Source: JANJWP01 sp049301335 | GTDB taxonomy: Bacteria > Patescibacteriota > Gracilibacteria > BD1-5 > UBA2023 | DNA: 23,676 nt | Direction: 5' to 3' | NCBI GenBank assembly: GCA_049301335.1 | Contig: JBAQKV010000087.1 | Coordinates: 1-23,676 of the forward strand | In this document: piece after piece, positions 1 to 7,977 of the stretch | Numbering within the stretch: position 1 is the stretch's first letter | Layout: each line of letters begins with the position of its first letter | Position numbers and translations under genes: made by a program | Notes under the pieces: generated by a model | Databases searched by the model: none | Told to the model about the DNA's origin: nothing | What the model saw: only the letters and a program-made list of their open reading frames with translations

Positions 1-50
1 GTATTCACCCCAATAGAAAATTTCCTGATTTCCAGTTTAATCTTAGAAAA

Positions 51-98
51 CTCGGCAAACGAAACCCCCCGATCAATCGGGGGGTTTCGTTTGCCGAG
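51..98 (-). terminator. Long perfect hairpin, terminator of the pilus/surface operon
   Basis: Two 23-nt arms (51-73 and 76-98) are perfectly complementary around a 2-nt centre. On the minus strand the hairpin starts 3 nt after the TAG of the fibre-like gene and is followed by TTTTCT, as in an intrinsic terminator. On the plus strand no T-run follows. The stem is much longer than the 8-13 bp of the other terminators here. Confidence 0.8.
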
Positions 99-100
99 AA

Positions 101-901
101 CTAATTCTTTACGCAAAGATACGTCACGGATATCCCAGAATCCGATGGATTGCAAATCCCGCGCCCGGTGACGAAGGCCGTGAACCCCGACGGACAGGAT
201 GTTGATCCCGTTACGGGATTGTTCTCGGCCACACACTTTGAGGTAGCGGTCGTATACGAACCTCAGACGATTCCGCCCCAAGCCGAGAGGCACGATCCTC
301 CGATACATTGGCTCGCGGCGTTGGCCGAACCGTTGACGTCGAGTTTGAATATCGGACTCGACGTGCCGATGCCGACACTTCCGGAACTTGTCACGCGGAC
401 CCGTTCGGTTCAACCGGCGCTTATGCTGACCTTTCCTCCGAAGACGTTTCCCGCCTCCAGGGAAAGCGATCCGCTACTCGCGTTTTCATTTCCCGCAAGC
501 ATGACCGTCGCCCCTCGCCCCCATCATCCGGTGCCGCCTCAGCCCATGACGTAAAGCGTCTTGTTATCCGCGCCGTCCGAAGTGTCAGTACCGATGGACG
601 AACCGTCGGTTCAGAACGACAGGGACTGCGTCGGGTTCGCGGTGCCTATTCCCACGTAACCACCCGAAGACGCCGTGATCGCCGACGTCCTCGCTCCCAC
701 GTCGGCGACGTTGTCGATAAGTTTGTTCCACATCGTGGCGTTGAGGTTGGTAGCCCCGCCGGTACGGGGGTAGGCGTAATCGGTGGTGGTGAACGAGACG
801 TACGCCGCGCTTCCGATTCAGGCGACGGCTACGACCGAAACGAACGTCGCGGCCCAAAGGGCTGCGCCGCGCATGGCGGAAACCGCGTTTTTCGAGACCA
901 T
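101..901 (-). CDS. Membrane-anchored tail-fibre-like surface protein (6 in-frame UGA=Gly)
   Basis: With UGA as glycine this is an unbroken 266-residue protein ending in TAG; under the standard code it is split by six UGAs. Residues about 12-36 form one hydrophobic anchor or signal helix. A short segment containing MWNKLIDN follows. There are two copies of a VGIGT-x2-P motif (VGIGTANP and VGIGTSSP, the second followed by KLDVNG), a repeat type common in phage tail fibres and bacterial surface fibres. A small Cys-containing C-terminal domain ends in YLCVKN. It is the last gene of a minus-strand operon after a pilin and a PilX/GspK-like gene, 59 nt downstream of the latter and just before a terminator. 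Inference: an adhesin or tip-like partner of the pilus, by analogy with PilV-type tip proteins. The similar CVKN end of the protein at 17724-18350 suggests one surface family. No Shine-Dalgarno precedes the ATG. Confidence 0.8.
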
Positions 902-960
902 GGTAAGAAGAGGGTTACGTTACGGGAAGTATCGTCGAATTCGATTCGGAGTAAAGTCGC

Positions 961-2223
961 CTATTCCGGGGAAATGCATGCCCCGTCGAGGGGTCACCCC
1001 CACGTCCACTGGCATACTCCTCATCGGTTCACCCCCGTTTTCGGCACCGAAAAGTCGAGCGTCTTCGAGCGGTAATTTCCCGCGGAATCGATGATGACGT
1101 CGGTTCAGAGATACTTGATCGACCCGTCTACCGAATCGTCTATCGGCACCAAGTACAGTCCCGATCCGCTCTCGTTCTTTCAGGAAATCTTGTATTTGAG
1201 ATGGGTCACGCTTCAGGCTGCCGAAGCCGGATACGAGAGGAATATCCCGTAACTGCGGTTCTTGAAGTCGAACGTCTTGGCGTTGTCGCCGCTTACGTGC
1301 GTTCAGGAGAACGAAAGGTCGTTCTGAACGTACCCGAGCGCGCCTGACGAATTCGACCGTTCGTCCGAAGCGATCTTTCGGAGTTCGCCGGATTCGAGAA
1401 ACGCCCCGGTGTCGAATTCGACGATCTTCATGGAAAACGGACGGTCGACGTCGAAGTACAGGAATCCGGTCGAGGTGACGGAGATTTTCGCGTTCGCCGA
1501 GTCCGAATTGTACGGATTGCGGTCGACGTAGGCATTGGTTTTGGCATTGTTCCAGAAAACTTCGTTCCAACCGGAATCCATGCGCACCATGCCGATGGCC
1601 GTTTTTCGGGCGTCGGCGTCGTTATCGGAATACCCGGAGGGATACGCGACCGAACCCGTGGATCCCGAACGGAAATCGTCAGAATCGAGATCGCCGTCGA
1701 TTTCGGAAAATACGGAGGGAACCGTTGCGTCGAGCCTTTTTCCTTGCGGGTCGGCGAAAAGGCCCGAAAGCGTGAGACCTGTTCCGGCGGCGTTGACGTT
1801 GACGGAATTGACGTACGTTCCGGTAAGGAAGGTCGAATAGTCGGGAGAATAGTCCAAACGGAGCGGTATCCCGTCGGCGGAAACGCCTTCGCAATACAGC
1901 CGTCATGCGGCGATTTTCGCGACCGTGGCGACGGTTTCCGACGTACTTCCGGCAACCGTTCCGCTCAACGTGACCGAAGTGGGGCAAGCCCTGGCGGGAC
2001 GGTAATCGCCGCCGTCGGAATTGAGGGCGGCGGCCCAGGAGAGGGCCATGTCGGCCTTAGCGGAAAGGTTTCTCGCCATTTTCGCGTCATACCCCTGAAA
2101 ACTCAGGTTCTCGAGAAGGATTTCCGACTTCGACAAATACACGTACCCCAGGGCCATGGCCAAGAGCGTGAGGAATATCGCGTACGCGAGTATGTTTCAC
2201 CTTCGTGAAAGGAGATTCCGCAT
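961..2223 (-). CDS. PilX/GspK-like large minor pilin (8 in-frame UGA=Gly)
   Basis: This is a 420-residue reading frame from ATG 2223 to TAG 961, continuous only if UGA is read as glycine eight times. The N-terminus is MRNLLSRR, then a UGA-encoded Gly, then a roughly 20-residue hydrophobic helix beginning NILAYAIF. That is the layout of a class III prepilin signal (basic leader, Gly, hydrophobic helix). The usual Glu at mature position 5 is absent, as in GspK-like tip pseudopilins and some PilX-like proteins. The large soluble domain has Ser/Asp-rich stretches and late cysteines. Its start overlaps the upstream pilin stop (TAATG), which suggests translational coupling. The homology call rests on architecture and operon position, not on a sequence match I could check; the specific PilX or GspK assignment is inference. 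Confidence 0.75.
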
Positions 2224-2831
2224 TAGAGGACGAGGTTGATGACCGATGGAAAGTCCGGATATTCGGTTTTGGATTTTCCGGCGTATTCGCCCCTGGGAAC
2301 CAGGTACGCCCCCAGCATGACGTCCACCAGCTTGTCGGCGTTGTAAGAGGTCGCCTGGAAACTTTCGAGCACGAGGTTGCGGAAAACGGATTCTTCGCGG
2401 ACGGGTACGGAGTACGCCGCGGAATGGTCGGCGAGGACTGCGGCGGTCTGGCTGGCGGTCATGTCCTGCGCGGCGAGGACTTTGGCTCCGTACGCTTGGA
2501 ACGAACCGGGCGGATCGAGACGGAAATCGGCGGAACCGCTTCCCGCATCCGCTACCCCGATGAGGACTCCGGCCGTGCGTCCGGAGTTGGTGAATACCAT
2601 GAAGTCGTATCCGGACGGCACATCGACGACGGTGGCGATGGGATAGGCGTTGCGGACGGAGTTGAGTTTCGAAACGGCGTCCGTAAGGGCGGAATAGGTC
2701 TGCGCTTTGGCTTTTTCGTCCGTAAGGGAATTGATGGCCTTCACCGCGATGCCGACCGTGCCTGCCAAAAGAACGGTCGAGATAGCCACGGCTACCACGA
2801 CCTCCACGAGCGTGAATCCTTTTCGAAACAT
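2223..2831 (-). CDS. Type IV prepilin-like minor pilin
   Basis: This 202-residue protein has a short leader MFRKG followed by FTLVEVVVAVAIS, a classic class III prepilin motif. Cleavage is expected after Gly5, mature Phe1 would be N-methylated, and Glu is at mature position 5. The N-terminal helix would anchor it in the cytoplasmic membrane before assembly into a pilus or pseudopilus. It contains no UGA and ends in TAA. It is the first gene of a three-gene minus-strand operon and shares one base with the next start. A TTGAAA-16 bp-TACCAT promoter lies upstream, giving a leader of roughly 28 nt without Shine-Dalgarno. The family (prepilin) is clear; the exact role (minor pilin, PilV/GspI-like) is inferred from the operon. 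Confidence 0.88.
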   Translation of the reverse strand: MFRKGFTLVEVVVAVAISTVLLAGTVGIAVKAINSLTDEKAKAQTYSALTDAVSKLNSVRNAYPIATVVDVPSGYDFMVFTNSGRTAGVLIGVADAGSGSADFRLDPPGSFQAYGAKVLAAQDMTASQTAAVLADHSAAYSVPVREESVFRNLVLESFQATSYNADKLVDVMLGAYLVPRGEYAGKSKTEYPDFPSVINLVL

Positions 2832-2865
2832 GCGGTACGGTACGGGAAATGCGAAGTTCCCGGGG

Positions 2866-2893
2866 ATGGTATACGAAGTTCCCCCTTTTTCAA
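2866..2893 (-). promoter_or_regulatory. Promoter of the minor-pilin operon
   Basis: On the minus strand TTGAAA (2893-2888) and TACCAT (2871-2866) are separated by 16 bp, about 28 nt upstream of the pilin ATG after an expected start site near 2859. It is divergent from the pilin promoter at 2925-2952. Confidence 0.6.
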
Positions 2894-2924
2894 GGAAGCC
2901 CCCGGAGGAAGGGAAAACGGGGGC

Positions 2925-2952
2925 TTGCGGAAATCCCCGAGCGGAGCATACT
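2925..2952 (+). promoter_or_regulatory. Promoter of the plus-strand pilin
   Basis: TTGCGG (2925-2930) and CATACT (2947-2952) are separated by 16 bp. The expected start near 2959 gives a leader of about 17 nt before ATG 2976, with no Shine-Dalgarno. Confidence 0.55.
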
Positions 2953-2975
2953 GGGGGAACTCAAATTAACGCCCC

Positions 2976-3776
2976 ATGAACATCCGCATCCCATCCGTTC
3001 GGACGAATCGAAGCGCGTTTTCGCTTATCGAGCTCATCATCGTCATGACGATCCTGTGAATCCTTTCGGCCATCGGGGTGGTTTCGTACAGCGCGTCACT
3101 CCTCTGAGCCCGGGACACCGCCCGCGTCGCGGACATCGACCAGCTCAAGATCGTCCTCAAATCCGAAAAGCAGAAAACCGGAGCCTATCCGAAACCGGGC
3201 GACGCGTTCGTCATCGTCAATTCCGGCAGCGCCAACGTCGCGGCATACCAGGGGTACATGAATTCCAGAGTGGCCATAAACGACCTGACCAAATACCCGG
3301 AAGATCCCCTCACGAAGAAGAACTACCCGTATTCCACGACCAAAAACCGCCAGGCGTTCCAAATCGCCACGGTAACCGAGGACGTCGAACCCTGGAAAGC
3401 GTACGTAGACGGGGATTATAAAACCGTGGCGAAACAGATTCTGCCCTCGATCATCCTGGCCATGACCGGCGCGGAGAACGCGCAGGTGGAAATCGGCGAC
3501 GGAGCTACGACCGGCGGATCCGTCGGTTCGGACAATCGGAAAAAGTTCGTCCTGAACGGCGGGACCTTTAACCTGCCGTACGGCAGGAACGGCGACCCTG
3601 TGGGCAACGTCGACCGCACGTTCGCCGAAGTGCTCACCCAAACCGGCGTCGTCACGACCGGAACTTCACGGTACCGGAGCTGTGCCGAAATCACCGAGGG
3701 GGGAGCGTACGCCGGACCCGGCGAATACCAAGTTCTCGCGACCGACGGAAGCGTCCAAAACACGACCTGTCCGTAG
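2976..3776 (+). CDS. Type IV pilin-like protein (2 in-frame UGA=Gly)
   Basis: A 266-residue prepilin starts with a 14-residue basic leader ending RTNRSA, then FSLIELIIVMTIL, a UGA-encoded Gly, ILSAIG. Glu is at mature position 5. The residue before the cleavage site is Ala instead of the usual Gly, which prepilin peptidases tolerate poorly or variably. The first UGA (3057) falls where most type IV pilins have Gly in the TILGILAAIA-type helix; the second (3105) is in SLLGARD. After the helix comes a soluble domain with KTGAYP, common after the pilin alpha-helix, and two late cysteines that could form the D-region loop. It ends in TAG and lies divergent from the minor-pilin operon. Likely a major or alternative pilin subunit; which one cannot be told from sequence. 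Confidence 0.87.
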
Positions 3777-3787
3777 TCGAGAAACAT

Positions 3788-3815
3788 TTGACCGGAAGCG
3801 GTTTTGCCCTACAAT
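3788..3815 (+). promoter_or_regulatory. Promoter of fusA
   Basis: TTGACC (3788-3793) and TACAAT (3810-3815) with a 16-bp spacer, one of the best matches to a sigma-70 promoter in the window. The leader to ATG 3866 would be about 44 nt, pyrimidine-rich and without Shine-Dalgarno. Confidence 0.75.
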
Positions 3816-3865
3816 CTCCCCGTTCATCGTAACGCCCTCTTTTTTTATTCCCGATTTCCTTCCGT

Positions 3866-6004
3866 ATGGCTATCTCCACGGATCTGAAGAACATCCGTAA
3901 CTTCGGTATTGCCGCTCACATCGACGCCGGCAAGACCACTACTTCCGAACGCGTACTTTTCTACTCCGGAAAGACCCACAAAATCGGTGAAGTCCACGAC
4001 GGTGGCGCCACCATGGACTGGATGGAACAGGAAAAGGAACGTGGTATCACCATCACTTCCGCGGCTACCACCACCGAATGGAAGGGCATTCAGCTCAACC
4101 TCATCGACACCCCCGGGCACGTCGACTTCACCATCGAAGTAGAACGCTCGATGCGCGTACTCGACGGCGCAGTCGCCGTATTCGACTCGTCGCAGGGCGT
4201 AGAACCGCAGTCCGAAACCGTTTGGAAGCAGGCCGACAAGTACGTCGTTCCGCGCATCGCTTTCGCGAACAAAATGGATAAGACCGGCGCGTCCTTCACG
4301 ATGACCCTCGAATCCATCAAGACCCGCCTCGCAGGCAACAAGGTCGTGGCAATCCAGCTCCCGATCGGCGAAGAAGGCGACTTCTCGGGCATCATCGACA
4401 TCATCGCGGAAAAGGCGTACCGCTTCGAAGGCAAGATGGGCGAAACCGTCGTCGAATTCGAAATTCCGGAATCCTACAAGGCCGACGTGGCCAAGTACCG
4501 CGAACTCGTTATCGAAAAGGCTGCGGAACAGACCGAAGAACTCATGAACGCCTACCTCGAAAACGGAACCCTCTCGATTCCGGAAATCAAGAAGGGCCTC
4601 CGTCTCGGCGTCATCTCCAGCTCGGTTTACCCGCTCCTCTGCGGATCCGCTCTCATGAACAAGGGCGTACAGCTCGTTCTCGACGCTGTCGTGGATTACC
4701 TCCCGTCCCCGCTCGACGTTGACGACGGAACCATCACCGGTACCGACGTGGACGACATCGAAAAGACCATCACCCTCAAGCAGGACGTTAAGGAACCGCT
4801 CTCCGCTCTCGCGTTCAAGATCGCTACCGACCCGTTCGTAGGACGTATCACCTTCGTCCGCGTATACTCCGGCACCCTCAAGTCCGGCTCCTACGTTTAC
4901 AATCCGATCTCGGGCCAGAAGGAACGTATCGGACGCCTCCTCCAGATGCACGCCAACCAGCGTCTCGAAATCGACGAAATCCCGGCAGGTAACATCGGGG
5001 CCGTCATCGGTCTCAAGGATACCAAGACCGGAGACACCCTCTGCGACAACGAACACCCGCTCGTTCTCGAACGCATGACCTTCCCGGAACCGGTTATCTC
5101 CGTCGCGGTAGAACCGAAGACCAAGGCCGACCAGGAACGCATGGGTATGGCTCTCAACAAGCTCGCCGAAGAAGACCCGTCCTTCCGCGTCACCTCCAAT
5201 GGAGAAACCGGACAGACGATCATCTGGGGAATGGGAGAACTCCACCTCGAAATCATCGTCGACCGCATGAAGCGCGAATTCAAGGTCGAATCCAACATCG
5301 GCGCACCGCAGGTCGCATACCGCGAAACCATCACCATGCCGGTCGTCGATCAGGACACCAAGCACTCCAAGCAGACTGGTGGTCGCGGTCAGTACGGCCA
5401 CGTCGTCATCTCCTTCGAACCGATTTCGGCCGAAGAACGCAAGGCGGATCCGGAATTCAAGGAAGAAAACGTCTTCTTGAACAAGGTCGTCGGCGGCGTC
5501 GTTCCGAAGGAATACATCCCGGGTATCGAAAAGGGCCTCCGCGCTTCCTGGTCCCGTGGTATGATCGCCGGTTACCCGGTGGTTGACGTACGCGCTACCC
5601 TTACCTTCGGTAGCTACCACGACGTCGACTCCAACGAACTCTCGTTCAAGCTCGCAGCGAGCAAGTGTTTCCGCCAGGCCGCCAAGAAGGCCAAGCCGAT
5701 CCTCCTCGAACCGGTCATGCTCGTCGAAGTCAACACTCCGGAAGAATACATGGGCGACGTTCTCGGAAACCTCAACTCCAAGCGCGGTCAGATCACTGAA
5801 ATGACCGAACGCGGAATGGCCAAGATCGTTCGCGCCTACGTACCGCTCTCGGAAATGTTCGGATACTCCACCGACCTCCGCTCCTCTTCCCAGGGACGCG
5901 CGACCTACGCGATGGAATTCTCCCACTACGATCCGGTTCCGGCCAACATCACCGAAAAGATCCGCCTCGAACGCGGCGTGAAGTTCGAAGAAGACGAAGA
6001 ATAG
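3866..6004 (+). CDS. fusA: Translation elongation factor G
   Basis: This 712-residue GTPase drives ribosomal translocation (and, with RRF, recycling) in the cytoplasm. The G1 loop AHIDAGKTT is at residues 17-25, followed by the switch I region (EKERGITITSA), G3 DTPGHVDF and G4 NKMD. Domains II-V follow, including the domain IV motif GGRGQYGHV and the C-terminal GRATYAMEF region. The length is normal for bacterial EF-G. It contains no UGA and uses a narrow codon set (GAA, CTC, AAG, ATC dominate), as expected for a highly expressed gene; glycine is always GGN. It ends in TAG. It stands alone, without the usual rpsL-rpsG-tuf neighbours, with its own strong promoter and terminator. A 752-codon open frame on the opposite strand is an artefact of this codon bias. 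Confidence 0.98.
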   Translation: MAISTDLKNIRNFGIAAHIDAGKTTTSERVLFYSGKTHKIGEVHDGGATMDWMEQEKERGITITSAATTTEWKGIQLNLIDTPGHVDFTIEVERSMRVLDGAVAVFDSSQGVEPQSETVWKQADKYVVPRIAFANKMDKTGASFTMTLESIKTRLAGNKVVAIQLPIGEEGDFSGIIDIIAEKAYRFEGKMGETVVEFEIPESYKADVAKYRELVIEKAAEQTEELMNAYLENGTLSIPEIKKGLRLGVISSSVYPLLCGSALMNKGVQLVLDAVVDYLPSPLDVDDGTITGTDVDDIEKTITLKQDVKEPLSALAFKIATDPFVGRITFVRVYSGTLKSGSYVYNPISGQKERIGRLLQMHANQRLEIDEIPAGNIGAVIGLKDTKTGDTLCDNEHPLVLERMTFPEPVISVAVEPKTKADQERMGMALNKLAEEDPSFRVTSNGETGQTIIWGMGELHLEIIVDRMKREFKVESNIGAPQVAYRETITMPVVDQDTKHSKQTGGRGQYGHVVISFEPISAEERKADPEFKEENVFLNKVVGGVVPKEYIPGIEKGLRASWSRGMIAGYPVVDVRATLTFGSYHDVDSNELSFKLAASKCFRQAAKKAKPILLEPVMLVEVNTPEEYMGDVLGNLNSKRGQITEMTERGMAKIVRAYVPLSEMFGYSTDLRSSSQGRATYAMEFSHYDPVPANITEKIRLERGVKFEEDEE

Positions 6005-6011
6005 TAGTCTT

Positions 6012-6050
6012 AAAAAAATCAACCCACGAATTCGTGGGTTGATTTTTTTT
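6012..6050 (+). terminator. fusA terminator
   Basis: A near-perfect palindrome centred at 6030/6031 (core AATCAACCCACGAA paired with its complement) is followed by a run of eight T. It is symmetric with A-runs on the other side, so it could work on either strand. Its right arm also carries the -35 box of the next promoter. Confidence 0.88.
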
Positions 6051-6066
6051 ATTCCGTACTCATAAT
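6039..6066 (+). promoter_or_regulatory. Promoter inside the fusA terminator, for the 2-TM protein
   Basis: TTGATT (6039-6044) lies in the 3' arm and T-run of the fusA terminator, and CATAAT (6061-6066) is 16 bp downstream. It would start transcription near 6073, giving a leader of about 65 nt to ATG 6139. Confidence 0.5.
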
Positions 6067-6126
6067 CAGTAACGAGCCGACATGGCTTACGGAGTAAAAC
6101 CAATTTTACAAACGAAGCATACCAAT

Positions 6127-6132
6127 AGGAGG
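6127..6132 (+). promoter_or_regulatory. Strong Shine-Dalgarno AGGAGG fixing start 6139
   Basis: AGGAGG ends 6 nt before ATG 6139 and decides this start over the in-frame ATG at 6082. Such a sequence is exceptional here: only three genes in the window have one. Confidence 0.85.
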
Positions 6133-6138
6133 CTCGTC

Positions 6139-6705
6139 ATGAGCGGAAGAAAAAGCACGACGTATTCCCAAGGCTCCCGCTCGGGCGTTACTCGGCGAGT
6201 GGTGGAGCACGGGAACGGAAGAGTGGAAACCTACGAAGACCGAAGGGATACCGATTTCAAAGGCAGGGTAACCGTACGGTCCGAAAGGGTGGGCGTAATC
6301 AGAAGCGACAAATGGTTCGACGACCAAGATCGGCGGGCAGCAAAAGAACGGAAAGATCGGGCTGGACGTATTTTCCTGAGCAACTATGCGAAAAATGGGA
6401 GTTCGTCCCAACCGGTTTTCGCAGAATCGGCATACTCGGCACCTTACGTACCATCCGAGCCGAAGATTGAAAAAACCGTCCTTTCTGTCGAACGCAGTCT
6501 TTGGGAAGATACGAAATCGTTAGGAGTATCGATGATGGTCATGTTTTTCATAGGCATAGTACTCGTTAACGATGGAGAAAACATGTACCACAAAGATGAT
6601 TTCTTGTGGTTAACGATTTCCTCCCTCATCCTCGTCGTCACCCTATTGACCAGTTGGCACTACGGAAGCGTCGTCTACCGAAACGTCCGCCGACGCTTCC
6701 GTTGA
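6139..6705 (+). CDS. Unknown protein with two C-terminal membrane segments; stop is UGA
   Basis: I do not recognise this 188-residue protein. Residues 1 to about 120 are hydrophilic, rich in Arg, Lys, Ser and Asp (SGRKSTTYSQGSRSG near the start), and probably cytoplasmic or disordered. Two hydrophobic segments follow (about 131-148, SLGVSMMVMFFIGI, and about 158-180, FLWLTISSLILVV), joined by a short polar loop, and the tail is basic (RNVRRRFR). It contains no internal UGA, is less GC-rich than its neighbours in the membrane region, and has an AGGAGG Shine-Dalgarno. Its only plausible stop is UGA at 6703-6705, 33 nt before an intrinsic terminator. Reading on as Gly would run through that hairpin and antisense to the next gene. 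A transferred gene not yet adapted to UGA=Gly would fit these features. Confidence 0.7.
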   Translation: MSGRKSTTYSQGSRSGVTRRVVEHGNGRVETYEDRRDTDFKGRVTVRSERVGVIRSDKWFDDQDRRAAKERKDRAGRIFLSNYAKNGSSSQPVFAESAYSAPYVPSEPKIEKTVLSVERSLWEDTKSLGVSMMVMFFIGIVLVNDGENMYHKDDFLWLTISSLILVVTLLTSWHYGSVVYRNVRRRFR

Positions 6706-6738
6706 TTCCATGACGGAAGGCGTTGACGAACAAAACCG

Positions 6739-6766
6739 AACCCCTCCCGAAACGGAGGGGTTTTTC
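6739..6766 (+). terminator. Terminator between convergent genes
   Basis: AACCCCTCC (6739-6747) pairs with GGAGGGGTT (6754-6762), followed by TTTTC. It serves the plus-strand gene ending at 6705 and may partly serve the minus-strand gene ending at 6776. Confidence 0.85.
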
Positions 6767-6775
6767 TGTGTCCGA

Positions 6776-7183
6776 TTATGCCATCGAGGCAAGCGCGGCA
6801 GCGAGCTCGGCATCGCCTTTGGACGGCGAAGCGACGAAAACGACCGAGTCCGTCGGAACGTCGTATTCCCGGGCGAGTCCGGAATAATCACCGTCTTCTA
6901 TGAGCTTCTTCGCCAGAACCGTGAGCAGTCGGCGTTTCGAGAAGTACGTCTGGAGTACGTGGTAGCTCCTGTTGTCGAGGTGATGGATGACTCCTCTTAT
7001 GAAATAGGAGTGCGTTGGTGCCGAGGTCTTATTCCTCATATCTACGCCCACGTCGCCGGAAATCGAATCGACGACGCGGTAGTAGCCTTTTTTCGCACGG
7101 TCATAAACCCGCTTAGCCGCAGGATCCTCACTTAACGGAGTGCGGACGGGCAATCATTTATGAATGTGCGTGACGTATTCCAT
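6776..7183 (-). CDS. Unknown 135-residue protein (1 in-frame UGA=Gly)
   Basis: No family is recognised. The frame runs from ATG 7183 to TAA 6776 and includes one UGA (7154-7156) near the N-terminus, giving MEYVTHIHK-Gly-LPVRTP. Without that reading one would have to accept a TTG start at 7153. The protein is soluble, mixed alpha/beta in appearance, with basic patches (YDRAKKGYYRVV, YFSKRRLLTVLAKK) and a Ser-Pro-Lys segment before a helical Ala-rich tail (AELAAALASMA). No signal peptide or membrane helix is visible. It converges with the two-TM gene and is divergent from the C39-like peptidase, with about 125 bp between the two starts. No clear Shine-Dalgarno or promoter was found for it. Confidence 0.65.
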
Positions 7184-7253
7184 TTTTAGTGGATAATCCT
7201 ATTTCAAACATCCTATTCGGACATCCGGAATTCGGAAACGAAAACGGGAATTC

Positions 7254-7280
7254 TTGTATTTTTCCGAGAGTCCGTAGCAT
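7254..7280 (+). promoter_or_regulatory. Possible promoter of the C39-like gene
   Basis: TTGTAT (7254-7259) and TAGCAT (7275-7280) are 15 bp apart. If real, transcription starts near 7287, which excludes the in-frame GTG at 7281 and supports ATG 7308 as the start. Confidence 0.4.
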
Positions 7281-7307
7281 GTGGACATTCTCGAAAACCT
7301 TCAACGC

Positions 7308-7880
7308 ATGACCTATTCCCTCTTCTATCAGAAACCCTACCACTGCGCGATGGCCTGCTTGCAGATGGTCGTTTTCCGCCATACCGGCAAAGTGTACGAC
7401 CAAGAAGCCCTTTGAAAACGTTTCGGAGTGAAAGTGGACGCGAAAAGCCGGGATTGGTTCGAATACGCCCTCTGACTCCTGACGTCCCTGAACAATGACG
7501 AAGGCATACGCACGGTGGAGAGCGAGAAGGAGTTGAACGAATTTTTCAAGGAAGAAAAAATTCCTCTCGTTGCCGCGGCACGCGGGGCTGACGAGGATTT
7601 ACGAGTCGGATTCTCCGATTTTCTCCTATCGAACCTCAAAGAAGGCAACGACGTTTGGATCGAATACGCCATGGGCGAAAAATGATCCCCGAAGACCTAC
7701 GTCCACGATTCCCTCGTGACGGAATTCGACGAAACCTCCCGACTGGTCAGCATCCTCGATCCCAATCCGGATACGAAAAATAGGAGGGCGTACCCGATAG
7801 ACGAACTTTTCGAGCGGATGTCGTGAGCCTACGGCAAAACAACCGGGGTCGTCATTCTCAAGAAAACCGACTCGGAATAA
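7308..7880 (+). CDS. C39/papain-like cysteine peptidase homologue (4 in-frame UGA=Gly)
   Basis: With UGA as Gly at 7413, 7473, 7683 and 7824 this is a continuous 190-residue protein ending in TAA; the standard code shatters it. The N-terminal QKPYHCAMACLQMVV matches the catalytic-Cys region of peptidase C39-like proteins (typically QxxxDCGxACLxMV). TYVHDSLV followed by ILDPNP would supply the His and the Asp-Pro of the Cys-His-Asp triad. There is no ABC transporter or bacteriocin gene nearby, so this is likely a stand-alone C39_2-type peptidase and not a bacteriocin exporter. Cys-His-Ala-Met replaces the usual Asp-Cys-Gly, so activity is uncertain. There is no signal peptide. An in-frame GTG at 7281 would add nine residues (MDILENLQR), but it sits against a candidate -10 box. 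No Shine-Dalgarno. Confidence 0.75.
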
Positions 7881-7885
7881 CGGAC

Positions 7886-7913
7886 TTGCGTTTTTCCATC
7901 CGTTCGGTAAAAA
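7886..7913 (+). promoter_or_regulatory. Possible promoter of the chemoreceptor gene
   Basis: TTGCGT (7886-7891) and TAAAAA (7908-7913) with 16-bp spacing, just after the C39-like stop codon. The -10 is a weak match. Co-transcription with the C39-like gene is also possible, since no terminator lies between them. Confidence 0.35.
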
Positions 7914-7964
7914 ACAACTTGAGCGATCGGATTACACGATTCGCGCGTTCATTAACGACTACGG

Positions 7965-7971
7965 AAAGGAG
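7965..7971 (+). promoter_or_regulatory. Strong Shine-Dalgarno AAAGGAG of the chemoreceptor
   Basis: AAAGGAG ends 6 nt before ATG 7978 and fixes this start. It is one of only three strong Shine-Dalgarno sites in the window. Confidence 0.85.
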
Positions 7972-7977
7972 CTTTCC

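Noticed and set aside
101..901. Pseudogene call for the fibre-like gene
   Set aside because: All six interruptions are UGA, never TAA or TAG, and the frame is otherwise perfect to a TAG.
2896..2926. Hairpin AAGCCCCCG / CGGGGGCTT as a terminator
   Set aside because: No T-run on either strand, and it lies between two divergent promoters where no transcript should end.
3845..6103. 752-codon open frame antisense to fusA
   Set aside because: Mirror of strong codon bias in fusA; composition (Phe/Asp/Val-rich) resembles no protein and it crosses the fusA terminator.
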